A stretch of 64,000 nucleotides of DNA. Origin: Streptomyces davaonensis JCM 4913 (GTDB taxonomy: Bacteria > Actinomycetota > Actinomycetes > Streptomycetales > Streptomycetaceae). The stretch lies in contig NC_020504.1 of NCBI RefSeq assembly GCF_000349325.1, positions 9,218,326 to 9,282,325 on the forward strand, read 5' to 3'. Positions 6,936 through 16,228 of the stretch are shown here, piece after piece (within the stretch, counting starts at the first letter, position 1; every line of letters begins with the position of its first letter). Both the position numbers and the translations under genes were made by a program. A model generated the notes under the pieces. It worked only from the letters and a program-made list of their open reading frames with translations, had not been told where the DNA came from and searched no databases.

Positions 6936-8629
6936 TGCCGCTGCCGGATCCCGCCGCCTCCCGCGCGGTCGTCATCGGCGTGGACGGCTACCGGACCATG
7001 TCCCCGCTGCCCACAGTGGCCGCGGGCACCCGGAGGATCGCCGAACTCCTCACCGAACCCGGCCTCTTGGGACTTCCCGAGGAGCACTGCGTCGTCCTCG
7101 CCAACCCCGAACAGCCCGCCGAGGTCATCGAGGCGGTGCGCGCCGCCGCCCAACAGGCCCGGGACACCTTCCTGCTCTACTTCGCGGGGCACGGCCTGCC
7201 CTCCCGCGACGGCGACCTGTGCCTGATGCTGCCGCACGCCGACCACGACCGGCTCTTCCACGCGGTGCGCTACGACGACCTGCGGCACGAGCTGCTCACT
7301 GAGTGCAACGCGCACAGCCAGGTGGTGATCCTTGACTGCTGCTTCAGCGGGACGGCGATCGAGCGGTACATGGGCGGCCCCGACGACTTCGCGGACCGCG
7401 CTGCCGTCGACCGCACCTATGTGATGACGGCCTGCGCACCCGGCCGGAAGGCCTTCGCTCCGCGCAAGGAGCCGTACCCGGCCTTCACCGCCGAACTCGT
7501 CCAGACGCTGGAGCAGGGCGTGCCGGGCGGACCCGACCTCCTCGACATGGACGCTGTCTTCCGGAACGTCCGGCAGACGCTCCTGGCCAAGGGCCGCCCG
7601 GAACCGCAGGCGCGGGCCACCGGCGTCGGCCATGACATCGCGCTGGTCCGCAACCGGGCCGTGGGCGCCTACCCCTTGCCCGTGCGGCGGGTGCGCCGCG
7701 CGCGGTTTCAGAGCAGCCGGCCGACCGCCGTGGTCACGTCTGTCGCGGTGGCCGCATATCTGCTCCTGACCGGCCTGCCGAACCTGCCCGAGTCGCGATC
7801 CGCGCTCGCCGACCACCGCACCGCCGACCTGTGCTCCCTCACCCGGCCCGCCGACTTCGGCCGGTTCGGCGAGACCGAACAGGACGCCGCCTACGGCAAC
7901 TTCGACCGCTGCGACGTCCTGGTGCACCGCGCGGACGGCGGCGTCGTGGATGTGATGGTCGACCTCGACGGCGAGCGGCCCGAGGTCACCGCGACCCGGT
8001 CGAGCCACGGCGTCGGGATCCTGCCGCAGCCCGCCGAGAGCGACCGGTGCACCCGGCTGCTGGTGCCGCCCCACGACGAGGTCACCGTGATCGTCAGCGC
8101 CAAGCTCGCCGAGGACGGCCCGGCACCCCTGTGCGAGATCGCCGACGTCGCCGTCGAACGTGCCGTCACCGTCCTCGGCAAGGGCACCCTCGACCGGCGT
8201 CCCGACTTCCCGCCCGACTCGCTGGCCCAGCAGGACGCCTGCGCCCTGCTGGACGCCGCCGCCCTCGACGTCGTCCCCGGCATCGACGCCACCGATCCCG
8301 ATGCCGGGTACGGAAACTGGTCCTGCGACTGGACCAGCACCACCAGCGACCTCCATGTCGACCTGAGCTTCGACCGCGGTCAGCCGCCGTCCGCCGAGGA
8401 CGGCACCTTCACCCAGCTCGCCGGGCGCCGCGCCCTGATCCGGCCGGGCGCGGAGGGCGAGGACACCTGCCTGGTCAAGGTGGTGCAGCGCACCTACGTC
8501 GGGGACCGCGGCCGGACCCAGGTCGAGACCCTGAACCTGCTGCTCACCGGCGGGCGCAGCCAGGACTGGCTGCGCCGGACGGCCCTCGCGCTGGCCGGGG
8601 AGGCGGCCGCGCAGGTGCCGCGGGCCTGA
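6935..8629 (+). CDS. Membrane-anchored caspase-like protease with duplicated extracellular cysteine module
   Basis: 564 residues, starting at the GTG that overlaps the EACC1 stop; longer starts would run through the EACC1 gene. Residues 10-240 are a C14 caspase/metacaspase p20-like domain: AVVIGVDGYRTM, then LLYFAGHG with His86, then VVILDCCFSG with Cys136 as nucleophile. A basic stretch (RRVRRARF) precedes one transmembrane helix at about 263-280, so the protease should be cytoplasmic and the C-terminus outside. Residues 298-400 and 434-545 look like two copies of one module, each with Cys, Y-G-N-x(2-3)-C-D, and a later D-x-C (Cys300/326/372 and 436/464/512). The modules are reminiscent of DUF3558 lipoprotein domains. 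Inferred: an extracellular sensor triggers an intracellular death protease with EACC1 as adaptor. Confidence 0.85.
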   Translation: MPLPDPAASRAVVIGVDGYRTMSPLPTVAAGTRRIAELLTEPGLLGLPEEHCVVLANPEQPAEVIEAVRAAAQQARDTFLLYFAGHGLPSRDGDLCLMLPHADHDRLFHAVRYDDLRHELLTECNAHSQVVILDCCFSGTAIERYMGGPDDFADRAAVDRTYVMTACAPGRKAFAPRKEPYPAFTAELVQTLEQGVPGGPDLLDMDAVFRNVRQTLLAKGRPEPQARATGVGHDIALVRNRAVGAYPLPVRRVRRARFQSSRPTAVVTSVAVAAYLLLTGLPNLPESRSALADHRTADLCSLTRPADFGRFGETEQDAAYGNFDRCDVLVHRADGGVVDVMVDLDGERPEVTATRSSHGVGILPQPAESDRCTRLLVPPHDEVTVIVSAKLAEDGPAPLCEIADVAVERAVTVLGKGTLDRRPDFPPDSLAQQDACALLDAAALDVVPGIDATDPDAGYGNWSCDWTSTTSDLHVDLSFDRGQPPSAEDGTFTQLAGRRALIRPGAEGEDTCLVKVVQRTYVGDRGRTQVETLNLLLTGGRSQDWLRRTALALAGEAAAQVPRA

Positions 8630-8635
8630 TCCGGC

Positions 8636-9511
8636 TCACACCCGGTCGGCCGCGATCATCAGGTACTGGAAGCTGCCGTTGCGGTAGGCGTCGAGGAAGG
8701 TGTCCTCGATCCCGGTCACCAGATGCTCGGCCTGGCGGCGCAACTCCCAGTAGGGGATGGTCGCTTCGGTCAGGTCCTGCACATGGACCGGGACCAGCCG
8801 GTTGCGGGCCATCGCCCGGAAGTACGCCGAGCGCGGATGGATGTCGCAGATGTAGTGGGCGTTGATCAGGGACACCTCGCGGGAGGCCCGGCCGTAGGTG
8901 TCGTTGTAGCAGCCGGTGATCACCACATAGCGGCCGCCGCGGCGCAGCAGCCGGGAGTGCTCGGCGAACAGCAGGTCCAGTTCGACGTACATGGTGGACT
9001 CGTTGTTCCACGACGCCGCGAACGCGCCGGTCGGGAAGCCGGTGTCGAGCATGTCCCGGCAGTGGTAGCGGACGCTGTTGTCGATGCTCCGCTTGCGGGC
9101 CTGCTCGTTGGCGAACTCGGCCTGCTTCTCGGAGAGGGTGACACCGTCGGCCTCGCAGCCGTGGCGCAGATGCGCCACCACACTGCCGCCGCCGCGCCCG
9201 CAGCCGGCGTCGAAGACCCGGTCGGCGGCGGAGAGCGGCCCGAGCCGGCCGGCGAGCAGCTCGGCCTGGGCGTGTTCGAGCCGGTGCAGTTCGGCGGTGA
9301 TCCGCTCCTCGCGCAGCTCGGGGTCGGCGTCGTCGAGCACCGACCAGTCGACGTCCCCGACGCCGTAGTGGTGGTGATAGAGGTCGTCGATCCTTCCGAG
9401 TTCGAGGTTGACCGGGTTCTCCTCGGCGTTCCAGTAGTCCGCCACACTGTTCTGGTACCTGGACTGGGGCGGCACCGGCGCGATCGCGGTGTCGACGTGG
9501 GGGGAGCTCAA
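8636..9511 (-). CDS. Geranyl diphosphate 2-C-methyltransferase
   Basis: 291 residues, starting at TTG 9511 with AGGAGG eight bases upstream; the longer open frame continues antisense-like into the cyclase gene and is rejected. Class I SAM methyltransferase: motif I is VFDAGCGRGGGS at about 99-110. The YWN, HHHYGVGD and NNESTMYV segments are typical of GPP 2-methyltransferases, as is the CHR-rich core around the diphosphate site. The enzyme methylates C2 of geranyl diphosphate to give 2-methyl-GPP, the first committed step to 2-methylisoborneol. It is the last gene of the shell-cyclase-methyltransferase operon, 44 bp after the cyclase stop. Confidence 0.93.
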   Translation of the reverse strand: MSSPHVDTAIAPVPPQSRYQNSVADYWNAEENPVNLELGRIDDLYHHHYGVGDVDWSVLDDADPELREERITAELHRLEHAQAELLAGRLGPLSAADRVFDAGCGRGGGSVVAHLRHGCEADGVTLSEKQAEFANEQARKRSIDNSVRYHCRDMLDTGFPTGAFAASWNNESTMYVELDLLFAEHSRLLRRGGRYVVITGCYNDTYGRASREVSLINAHYICDIHPRSAYFRAMARNRLVPVHVQDLTEATIPYWELRRQAEHLVTGIEDTFLDAYRNGSFQYLMIAADRV

Positions 9512-9555
9512 CGCGGGTTCCTCCTGGTGTTTCTGACGTGCTGTCAGGGCGGGGG

Positions 9556-10599
9556 TTACCAGTAGTCGGGCAGGTGGTAGCGGTGGGTGTTGGTGGCGTG
9601 CCATTCGTGGTTCCCGGCGACCCAGGCCGCGAGGCCCTCGGTGTAGCGGCCGACCAGGGGTGACAGGGCGGCGACGACTTCGGCCTCCTCCTCGAAGGCG
9701 GCCATGACCCGGTTGTGGATCTCGACGGACTCCAGATAGGCGTCCTTGAGACCGCACCGCTCGTTGGCGGCGACGACCACGGGCAGATTCAGATGCGTCG
9801 GGTCGGTCGCCAGTTCCTTGGTGAACGAGTACAGGTCGTTGACGATCGTGGTGGCGTTGCAGGCCAGTGCCGTCACCCGCTGGATCTCGGGCCGGGCGTA
9901 CAGCGGCTCGGGCAGCTCGTAGCCGTCGACGGCGTCGACGAGCGAGAGACACGGACGGAAGTTGTTGAACTGCCGCATCGTCAGGTACTCCCACACCTGC
10001 GGCATGTACTCGGTCTCCGCCCAGGCGGCCTCCCCGAGATACCCCAGGTGCAGCCGCGCGATGTCGTGCACGAACCGGTTGGTCTGGCTCGGCGTGGCGA
10101 AGGCGGCGTAGTCCCTCAGTGCCCAGTGGTAGGAGCGCAGCGGGCCGTCCGCCTGGACGCCGAGCCGCCACTGCTCCTCCTTCTCGGGGTCGCCGTGGTA
10201 GGGGTCGAGCGCCGACTGGGCGATGACCAGCCGCCCGCCCAGACCGCGCGCCGAGGCGCCTCGGCCCTCGGAGACCTCGCAGTAGCAGCTGTCGACGACG
10301 TTCTCCGCGAGCAGCAGTTTCCCGGCGGCCGTGAGGCGCTCCAGGTCGGCGGCGCCCGGATGCTGGAGCGCCACGGCCCGGCCGAACTGGAACCCCGCGA
10401 AGTCACCTGACCACGCCGTGGGGAACAGATCCAGCTCGCGGGCCCATGCCTCCAGCCGTACATCCACCTCCTTCACCTTCTCGGGGTCCGCCGGAACCGC
10501 GGGCCGGTACAGCAGGCCGGGCACGGCTCCGCCGCGCCGGGCCCGGACGGAGCGGGCGAGGTTCGGCGGGCCGGGCGCCCGGAACGCGAGTGAACTCAT
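9556..10599 (-). CDS. 2-Methylisoborneol synthase (terpene cyclase), short N-terminus
   Basis: 347 residues, class I terpene synthase that cyclises 2-methyl-GPP to 2-methylisoborneol. Metal site one reads VVDSCYCEV (Asp103 first, Glu108 retained). Site two, NDLYSFTKE, has the full NSE triad Asn254, Ser258, Glu262, followed by the characterised-family signatures HLNLPVVV and C-terminal THRYHLPDYW. The family motif as I recall it is DDCYCED, so the second and last acidic positions are Ser104 and Val109 here. No in-frame start exists upstream, and only about 30 residues precede the catalytic domain, against roughly 100 disordered residues in S. coelicolor MIBS (440 residues). It sits between its encapsulin shell and methyltransferase genes. 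Confidence 0.93.
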   Translation of the reverse strand: MSSLAFRAPGPPNLARSVRARRGGAVPGLLYRPAVPADPEKVKEVDVRLEAWARELDLFPTAWSGDFAGFQFGRAVALQHPGAADLERLTAAGKLLLAENVVDSCYCEVSEGRGASARGLGGRLVIAQSALDPYHGDPEKEEQWRLGVQADGPLRSYHWALRDYAAFATPSQTNRFVHDIARLHLGYLGEAAWAETEYMPQVWEYLTMRQFNNFRPCLSLVDAVDGYELPEPLYARPEIQRVTALACNATTIVNDLYSFTKELATDPTHLNLPVVVAANERCGLKDAYLESVEIHNRVMAAFEEEAEVVAALSPLVGRYTEGLAAWVAGNHEWHATNTHRYHLPDYW

Positions 10600-10621
10600 G
10601 TGGGTATTCCGTTCCGTCCCG

Positions 10622-12052
10622 TCAGTCGGCCGTCCGGCCGATCTGGACGTTCTCCAGGATTCCGGCGGCGTCCGGCACGAGGATCGCCATTGAGTAGTAG
10701 GCGGTGACCAGGTAGCGCAGGATCGCTGCGTCGTCGATGCCCATGAACCGCACGTTCAGGCCCGGTTGGAACTCTTCGGGGATCCCGGTCTGGTAAAGCC
10801 CGACCACGCCCTGGTCGGCCTCGCCGGTGCGCAGCGCGATGATGCTGGTGGTGTGCTGCGGGCCGATCGGGATTTTGCCGCACGGCAGCAGCGGCACGCC
10901 CCGCCAGGCGGGCACCTCGTGTCCGTCGAGGGTCGCCGTGCCGGGCACGAGTCCGCGCCGGTTGCACTGGCGGAAGAACGCGGCGATCGCCTTGGGGTGG
11001 GCGAGGAACAGCTTCGTCTTGCGGCGCATGGAGAGCAGCTCGTCCATGTCATCGGGGGTCGGCGGCCCGGCGAACGTGCTGATCCGCTGGTCGTAGGCGG
11101 TGCTGTGGAGCAGTCCGAACTCACGGTTGTTGACCAGCTCCCACTCCTGGCGCTCGCGGATCTCCTCGACCGTGAGCCTGAGCTGTTGCTGGGTCTGGTC
11201 CATCGGGTCGTTGTAGAGGTCGGCGACGCGGGTGTGCACCCGCAGCACGGTCTGGGTCAGGGACAGCTCGTACTCGCGCGGGTCGAGGTCGTAGTCGACG
11301 AAGCCGCCGGACAGGGTCGGCTCGCCGACATGGCCGGCCTGCATCGGCACATCGGCCTCGCCCTTGCGGTTCATGGGCTTGCTCTGCCGCTGGGCATAGG
11401 CCTCCAACTGGGCGGCGAGCGAGGGCGCACGGCCCACGTAGTCCATGAGCGAGTCCCAGGGCAGCACCAGGACCACGCCCGCGGTCTCGGCCCGTACCGA
11501 GCTGAGCCAGAGCGGGTCGGCGCGGCCGACGGCCTCGTCGCCCAGGCCCTCGCCGCCGGTGACGACTCCGATGACCTCCTCCTCTCCGTACTTGCCGGCG
11601 GTGTAGCGGGTGAAGCGGCCGTGCACGACCAGGTAGGCCTCGGTGACCGGCTGCCCGGCCTCGAAGAGGACCTGCCCGGCGCGTACCTCACGGACCCGGA
11701 ACCGGGAGGCGACCTGCCGGAGCACCTCGGTGTCGGAGTAGCCGCGCAGCACCGGGAGTTCGGTGAGCGTCTGAGGGATGACCTTCACGTCGTCGGCGCC
11801 GTTCTGGTCGAACTGCACCCGTCCGCGGCCGATCCGCAGCTGGAGGCGCCGGTTGACGCGGTACGTGCCGCCCCGGACGTCGACCCAGGGGAGCATCTTG
11901 AGCAGCCATCGCGAGGTGATGGCCTGCATCTGGGGTTCGGACTTGGTGGTCGTGGTGAGCTGGCGGGCCGCTTGCGTGCTGAGGCTGGTGAACGAAGGAG
12001 CGGCGGCGGAGTCGTCGACGGCGGGATTGGCGGCGCTTTCGGGTGCGGACAC
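10622..12052 (-). CDS. Family 2B encapsulin shell protein with cyclic-nucleotide-binding domain
   Basis: 476 residues from GTG 12052 behind GGGAGGG. Residues 1-60 form an N-arm. About 95-225 form a Crp-like cNMP-binding insertion with [21 protein letters not shown] and GEGLGDEAV. The rest is an HK97-type shell fold with [23 protein letters not shown] and [23 protein letters not shown]. There is no C-terminal DNA-binding helix-turn-helix, so it is not a Crp/Fnr regulator despite the domain. Family 2B encapsulins are encoded beside 2-MIB synthases and are known to enclose them. It leads the operon, 22 bp before the cyclase. The cNMP domain sits on the outside of the shell and may gate it. Confidence 0.92.
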   Translation of the reverse strand: MSAPESAANPAVDDSAAAPSFTSLSTQAARQLTTTTKSEPQMQAITSRWLLKMLPWVDVRGGTYRVNRRLQLRIGRGRVQFDQNGADDVKVIPQTLTELPVLRGYSDTEVLRQVASRFRVREVRAGQVLFEAGQPVTEAYLVVHGRFTRYTAGKYGEEEVIGVVTGGEGLGDEAVGRADPLWLSSVRAETAGVVLVLPWDSLMDYVGRAPSLAAQLEAYAQRQSKPMNRKGEADVPMQAGHVGEPTLSGGFVDYDLDPREYELSLTQTVLRVHTRVADLYNDPMDQTQQQLRLTVEEIRERQEWELVNNREFGLLHSTAYDQRISTFAGPPTPDDMDELLSMRRKTKLFLAHPKAIAAFFRQCNRRGLVPGTATLDGHEVPAWRGVPLLPCGKIPIGPQHTTSIIALRTGEADQGVVGLYQTGIPEEFQPGLNVRFMGIDDAAILRYLVTAYYSMAILVPDAAGILENVQIGRTAD

Positions 12053-12334
12053 AGTCCCTCCCTGGAGGGGGGTTCAGGGGTGAGCGGTGTGGACGGTGAG
12101 TGACGTGCAGCCTCGTGGCGCGGGGTGGACAGCACGCGCTGCCTGTACACAAGGCAAACAGCGGCGGGTGATCGCCGGGAACCGCGTGAAAGGGGCGGTT
12201 TCACGCGCCGGATGTGCAAACCGCCCGGTTGAGGCGGATGGGGCACGATGGTGTGATCGCGCGCCGGTTGATGTTGTCCGGACTGGCGGCGCGCAGGGGG
12301 CGCGCAGGATGAGCGCGCGGAGCCTCGCGCGCGG
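12053..12334. promoter_or_regulatory. Promoter region of the 2-MIB operon
   Basis: About 280 bp without a gene between the encapsulin start and the ADH stop. It holds a perfect 9-bp inverted repeat, CGCGTGAAA at 12183-12191 and TTTCACGCG at 12199-12207, with a 7-base spacer (GGGGCGG). It is 131-155 bp upstream of the shell gene and is the best operator candidate here. I see no convincing -10/-35 pair. Confidence 0.5.
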
Positions 12335-13357
12335 TCAGGTCACGTCGTTCACCAGTACGGCCGCCCCGTCGAACCGGCCCGCCTTGAGATCCCGCAGCGC
12401 CTCGTCGGCCCGGGACAGCGGATAGGTGTGCGTGGTGGCGCGCACGCCGTACCGGGCGGCGAGGGCGAGGAACTCCCGAGCGTCCTCACGGGTGTTGGCG
12501 GTGACGCTGCGCAACTCCCGCTCGTAGAACAGCTCGCGCTCGTAGTGCAGCGGCGGGATGTCGGTGAGGTGGATCCCGGCGACCGCGAGCACTCCGCCGC
12601 GGTCCAGCGCCCGCAGCGCCACCGGGACCAGCTCCCCGACGGGCGCGAACATGATGGCGCTGTCCAGGGGCTCCGGCAGCGGCTCGTGCACCTCGCCCGC
12701 GGACGCCGCCCCCAGCTCCAGCGCGAGGCGCCGGGCCGCCGCACCCCGGGTGCGCACATGCACGCGGGCGCCCTCCGCCAGGGCCACCTGGGCACACAGA
12801 TGGGCGCTGCCGCCGAACCCGTACAGACCGAGCCGCCCGCCCGGCGGGAGCCCGGCCCGGCGCAGCGCCCGGTAGCCGATGATCCCGGCGCACAGCAGCG
12901 GCGCAAGCGCCACGTCGGCCAGGTCGCCGGGCAGGGGGTGGGCGAAGGCGGCCGGTACGGTCGTGTACTCGGCGTAGCCGCCGTCCGCGTCCCAGCCCGT
13001 GTACCGCGAGCCGGGGCACAGGTTCTCCGCGCCGCGCAGACAGTGGCCGCAGGTGCCGTCCGTCGACCGCAGCCAGGCCACCCCCACGCGGTCGCCGAGC
13101 GCGAACCCGCTCGCCCCGGCGCCCAGCCCCGCCACCACCCCGACGACCTCGTGCCCGGGAGTCACCCCCCGCCGGTGCACCGCCAGATCACCCTCCGTGA
13201 CATGGAGGTCGGTACGGCACACCCCGCACGCCCGCACCCGCACCAGCAGCTCGCCGTCCCCGGGCACCGGCACGGGCTTGTGCACGAACCGCAGCGCCGC
13301 GCCCTCCACCGGCCCGGGAGCCACCACCGACCACGCGCGCATCGTCCTGTCCGTCAT
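12335..13357 (-). CDS. Zinc-dependent alcohol dehydrogenase family protein
   Basis: 340 residues, MDR superfamily, starting at ATG 13357 with GGGGAGC just upstream; MRAW at 13342 is an alternative. Catalytic zinc ligands are Cys in [10 protein letters not shown] and His in TPGHEVVG. The structural zinc loop reads [15 protein letters not shown], with three cysteines and Asp where the usual first cysteine would be. The nucleotide-binding region has [16 protein letters not shown]. It resembles the AdhA/AdhT-like group acting on primary alcohols and aldehydes. Divergent from a two-domain VOC gene 130 bp away; no pathway neighbours. A role in 2-MIB metabolism is possible by position only. Confidence 0.85.
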   Translation of the reverse strand: MTDRTMRAWSVVAPGPVEGAALRFVHKPVPVPGDGELLVRVRACGVCRTDLHVTEGDLAVHRRGVTPGHEVVGVVAGLGAGASGFALGDRVGVAWLRSTDGTCGHCLRGAENLCPGSRYTGWDADGGYAEYTTVPAAFAHPLPGDLADVALAPLLCAGIIGYRALRRAGLPPGGRLGLYGFGGSAHLCAQVALAEGARVHVRTRGAAARRLALELGAASAGEVHEPLPEPLDSAIMFAPVGELVPVALRALDRGGVLAVAGIHLTDIPPLHYERELFYERELRSVTANTREDAREFLALAARYGVRATTHTYPLSRADEALRDLKAGRFDGAAVLVNDVT

Positions 13358-13487
13358 CACGCTCCCCGTCCCGCCGTACCCCCTTCCTCCCAGTCTGGGA
13401 CGGACCGCGCCGTTCGGCGCGCGGTTCGCCCGGCGGATGGCTAGCGTGTGGAACCGGACCCACCACCGATTCGGAGAGGCCGCAGTC

Positions 13488-14288
13488 ATGGCCGTACAGC
13501 CAGAGGGAACCCCCTGTTGGGCCGATGCGATGTTCAGCGACGTCGAGGGAGCCAAGAGCTTCTACGGCGACGTCCTGGGCTGGACCTTCGGCGAGGCGTC
13601 GTCGGAGTTCGGCAACTACACCCAGGCGTACGCGGACGGCAAGGCCGTCGCCGCCGTCGTCCCGCCCATGCCCGGGCAGGAGGGCCAGTCCCAGTGGTGC
13701 CTCTACTTCGCCTCCCCGGACGCCGCCGCCACCGCGGGTCGGATCCGGGACAACGGCGGTGAGGTGCTGATGGAGCCGATGCAGGTCGGTGACTTCGGCA
13801 CGATGTGCCTGGGCCGCGATCCGAGCGGGGTCGTGTTCGGCGTGTGGCAGGCCGGTGAGCACGAGGGCTTCGAGGCGCCGCCCGAGCAGCCCGGCGCGTT
13901 CTGCTGGGCCGAGGTCTTCACCCGCGAGCCGGAGAAGTCCGACACGTTCTTCCCCGCCGTGTTCCCGCGGTACACGGCGCAGCAGATGGAGGACGACGGG
14001 GTCGACTTCCGGATCTTCAACATCACCGACGCCCCCGTCCTGGGCCGGATGAAGATGACCGAGGAGTTCCCGCCGGAGGTACCGGCGTACATCAACGTCT
14101 ACTTCTCCGTACCCGACTGCGACGAGGCCGTGGCGAAGGCGACCAAGCTCGGCGGTGTGCTGCGGTTCGGGCCGATGGACTCGCCGTTCGGGCGGTTCGC
14201 GGCGCTCAGCGACCCGCAGGGCGCGAACTTCTCGGTGATCGACGTCACCTCCACCCAGGGCGAGATGCCCAAGCTCACCGACGTCTGA
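13488..14288 (+). CDS. Tandem-domain VOC family protein
   Basis: 266 residues with two glyoxalase-like modules: the first begins [26 protein letters not shown] (about 6-120) and the second [20 protein letters not shown] (about 135-258). Each has the conserved aromatic-acidic pattern and a closing [11 protein letters not shown] or [12 protein letters not shown] strand. Length and arrangement fit the CFP32/glyoxalase-bleomycin-resistance group common in actinobacteria, whose substrates are unknown. GGAGAGG precedes ATG 13488, and TAGCGT at 13442-13447 is a fair -10 box. Single-gene unit, followed 34 bp later by RNase HI. Confidence 0.85.
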   Translation: MAVQPEGTPCWADAMFSDVEGAKSFYGDVLGWTFGEASSEFGNYTQAYADGKAVAAVVPPMPGQEGQSQWCLYFASPDAAATAGRIRDNGGEVLMEPMQVGDFGTMCLGRDPSGVVFGVWQAGEHEGFEAPPEQPGAFCWAEVFTREPEKSDTFFPAVFPRYTAQQMEDDGVDFRIFNITDAPVLGRMKMTEEFPPEVPAYINVYFSVPDCDEAVAKATKLGGVLRFGPMDSPFGRFAALSDPQGANFSVIDVTSTQGEMPKLTDV

Positions 14289-14322
14289 CCGGCACCCCTT
14301 CGGCCCATGGCATGATCGGCAC

Positions 14323-15015
14323 ATGCGTGAACGAGTAGTAGCCGCGTGCGACGGGGCTTCGAAGGGAAACCCCGGACCCGCGGGCTGGGCCTGGGTGGTC
14401 GCCGACGAGAGCGAGACCCCGGCCCGCTGGGAGGCCGGGCCGCTCGGCAAGGCCACCAACAACGTCGCGGAACTGACCGCGCTGGAGCGCCTGTTGGCGG
14501 CGACCGACCCCGGGGTGCCGCTGGAGGTCCGGATGGACTCCCAGTACGCCATGAAGGCGGTCACCACCTGGCTGCCCGGCTGGAAGCGCAACGGCTGGAA
14601 GACCTCGGCCGGCAAGCCGGTCGCCAACCAGGAGCTCGTCGTACGCATCGACGAGCTCCTGGCCGGCCGCTCCGTGGAGTTCCGCTACGTGCCCGCCCAC
14701 CAGGTCGACGGCGACAAGCTCAACGACTTCGCCGACCGCGCCGCCAGCCAGGCGGCCACCGTGCAGGAGCCCGCGGGCAGCGGCCTCGGCTCGCCCGAAC
14801 CGCCGCCCTCACCGGACACCCCCGCCAAGGCGCCGCGTCGCCGACCCACCGCCGCGAAGAAGAGCGGCGGCGCGTCCTCCGCGCGCACCATCAAGGCGAA
14901 GTTCCCCGGCCGCTGCGTGTGCGGCCGCTCCTACGCGGCGGGCGAGTCCATCGCCAAGAACGCGCAGGGCTGGGGTCACCCGGAGTGCAGGGATCAGGCC
15001 GCGTCGAACGTGTAG
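14323..15015 (+). CDS. rnhA: Ribonuclease HI with C-terminal Cys-rich tail
   Basis: 230 residues. Residues 1-145 are the RNase H fold with the catalytic acids visible: Asp9 in ACDGASKGNPGPAG, Glu in NNVAELTALE, Asp72 in RMDSQYAMK, and Asp in NDFADRAA, preceded by the HQVDGDKL loop. It cleaves RNA in RNA-DNA hybrids. A Pro/Ala/Lys linker (about 150-190) leads to a small C-terminal motif, GRCVCGRSYAAGESI, followed by WGHPEC. This C-x-C...H-x2-C set could bind one zinc and help hold nucleic acid. The stop overlaps the convergent tyrosinase gene by 22 bp, so their transcripts are antisense at the 3' ends. Confidence 0.9.
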   Translation: MRERVVAACDGASKGNPGPAGWAWVVADESETPARWEAGPLGKATNNVAELTALERLLAATDPGVPLEVRMDSQYAMKAVTTWLPGWKRNGWKTSAGKPVANQELVVRIDELLAGRSVEFRYVPAHQVDGDKLNDFADRAASQAATVQEPAGSGLGSPEPPPSPDTPAKAPRRRPTAAKKSGGASSARTIKAKFPGRCVCGRSYAAGESIAKNAQGWGHPECRDQAASNV

Positions 15016-15818
15016 TGCGGGGTGTGGTCCAGCAGATCCGCGGGCCGCACATCGTTCCACGGCTTCATCGTGTCGTTGAGGTCGACCACGTTCGGCGTGC
15101 CTGCCGCCGGGAGATAGGCGGAGCCGGGGTGGCGGCGCTGCCAGTCCGCCCACAGCTTGTCGACGTAGGCGTGGTGCAGCCAGAACACCGGGTCGTTGGG
15201 GGAGACCCCGGTCGCCATCTGGCCGCCGACCCACACATGCACCCGGTTGTGGAGATTGACCCCGCGCCAGCCCTCCAGATGGTTGCGGAACCCGTCCGAA
15301 CCGCTGTTCCAGGGCGCCATGTCGTACGTCTGCATGGCCAGTACCGACTCCACCTCGGCCGGGGTCGGCAGCTGCCTGCCGCCGGAGCCGAGAGCCCGGC
15401 GCAGATAAGTACGGCCGTCCACGCGGACGTTGATGGTCCAGTTGCCGGTCGAGGCGGCGAACGGCCCGTCCATCACCCGGCCGTCCAGGCTGCGCCCGGT
15501 GCCGCCGAGGAAGTCCGGCGCCCACAGTGAGGCACGCGCGGTGCGGTCGGTGCTCCAGTCCCAGTAGGGCAGTGCGACCGAGGCGTCCACCTGCTGCAAT
15601 GCACTCTCGAAGTCGAGCAGGAATCTGCGGTGCCAGGGCAGGAAGGACGGCGAACGGTGGCCCGTGCGCTCGCCGTTGTCCGTGTCGGCGACGATGAAGG
15701 CGTTGTGCGTGGTGACGAACTCGTCGTAGCGGCCGCTGCGCTTGAGCTCCAGGACGGCGGCGACGAAGCGCCGCTTCTCGTCGGCGGTCAGGGACGCCTG
15801 GTTCTTGCGGACGGTCAT
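14994..15818 (-). CDS. melC2: Tyrosinase MelC2
   Basis: 274-residue type 3 copper monophenol oxidase that makes melanin from tyrosine. All six copper ligands are present at canonical numbers: His38 (TTHN), His54 (TGHRSPS), His63 (PWHRRF) for CuA, and His190, His194 (NLHNRVHVW) and His216 (FWLHHAYVD) for CuB. There is no signal peptide; the family is exported as a complex with MelC1. It lies 35 bp downstream of melC1 in a two-gene operon and overlaps RNase HI at the 3' end. Length is as expected for bacterial tyrosinases. Confidence 0.97.
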   Translation of the reverse strand: MTVRKNQASLTADEKRRFVAAVLELKRSGRYDEFVTTHNAFIVADTDNGERTGHRSPSFLPWHRRFLLDFESALQQVDASVALPYWDWSTDRTARASLWAPDFLGGTGRSLDGRVMDGPFAASTGNWTINVRVDGRTYLRRALGSGGRQLPTPAEVESVLAMQTYDMAPWNSGSDGFRNHLEGWRGVNLHNRVHVWVGGQMATGVSPNDPVFWLHHAYVDKLWADWQRRHPGSAYLPAAGTPNVVDLNDTMKPWNDVRPADLLDHTPHYTFDAA

Positions 15819-15853
15819 GTGCGGTTGCTCCCGGAAGGTGCGTGAGGGGCGGG

Positions 15854-16228
15854 TCAGTTGGTGGGGAAGGGCAGGAGCGCGGCGCCCTGGAGCTCGTCGA
15901 CCGCGGCGCGGGCGGCGGCGCGCGGGGTGGCCACCGGGTCGTAGTGGCTGACGACGCTGATCCAGCTGCCGTCGGCGTTGCGCATCACATGCAGCTCCAC
16001 CCCGTCGACGAACACGCCGTAGCCGCCGCCGTGATCGTGATGGCCGCCGCCGGAGGCGGCCCTGCCTTGTATCCGACGGCCCTTGTAGACCTCGTCGAAG
16101 GGTGCGGGGGAGGAGCCCGGGTGGTGCCCGGCGGCCCGGGCGGCGGGGGCGGCGAGCGTGGCGGCTCCGGAGGCGGCGGCGAGGGCGGCCGCGGCGGTGA
16201 GCGCGCGGCGACGGCTGAGTTCCGGCAT
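15854..16228 (-). CDS. melC1: Tyrosinase caddie protein MelC1
   Basis: 124 residues from ATG 16228 behind GGGAG; the longer upstream frame has no ribosome site. The N-terminus, [18 protein letters not shown], is a twin-arginine signal with AxA-like cleavage near residue 33. The mature part is His-rich (HHDHGG around 63-67) and ends with [13 protein letters not shown], where Tyr96 is the candidate for the residue that enters the MelC2 active site. MelC1 binds apo-tyrosinase, delivers copper and carries it through the Tat pathway. First gene of the mel operon. Confidence 0.95.
   Translation of the reverse strand: MPELSRRRALTAAAALAAASGAATLAAPAARAAGHHPGSSPAPFDEVYKGRRIQGRAASGGGHHDHGGGYGVFVDGVELHVMRNADGSWISVVSHYDPVATPRAAARAAVDELQGAALLPFPTN

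Noticed and set aside
10622..12052. Crp/Fnr transcription factor
   Set aside because: It has a cNMP-like domain but no DNA-binding wing, and the HK97-like shell region and neighbours fit family 2B encapsulin.
12183..12207. Rex-type operator
   Set aside because: The repeat is CGCGTGAAA/TTTCACGCG with a 7-base spacer, not TGTGAAC...GTTCACA.
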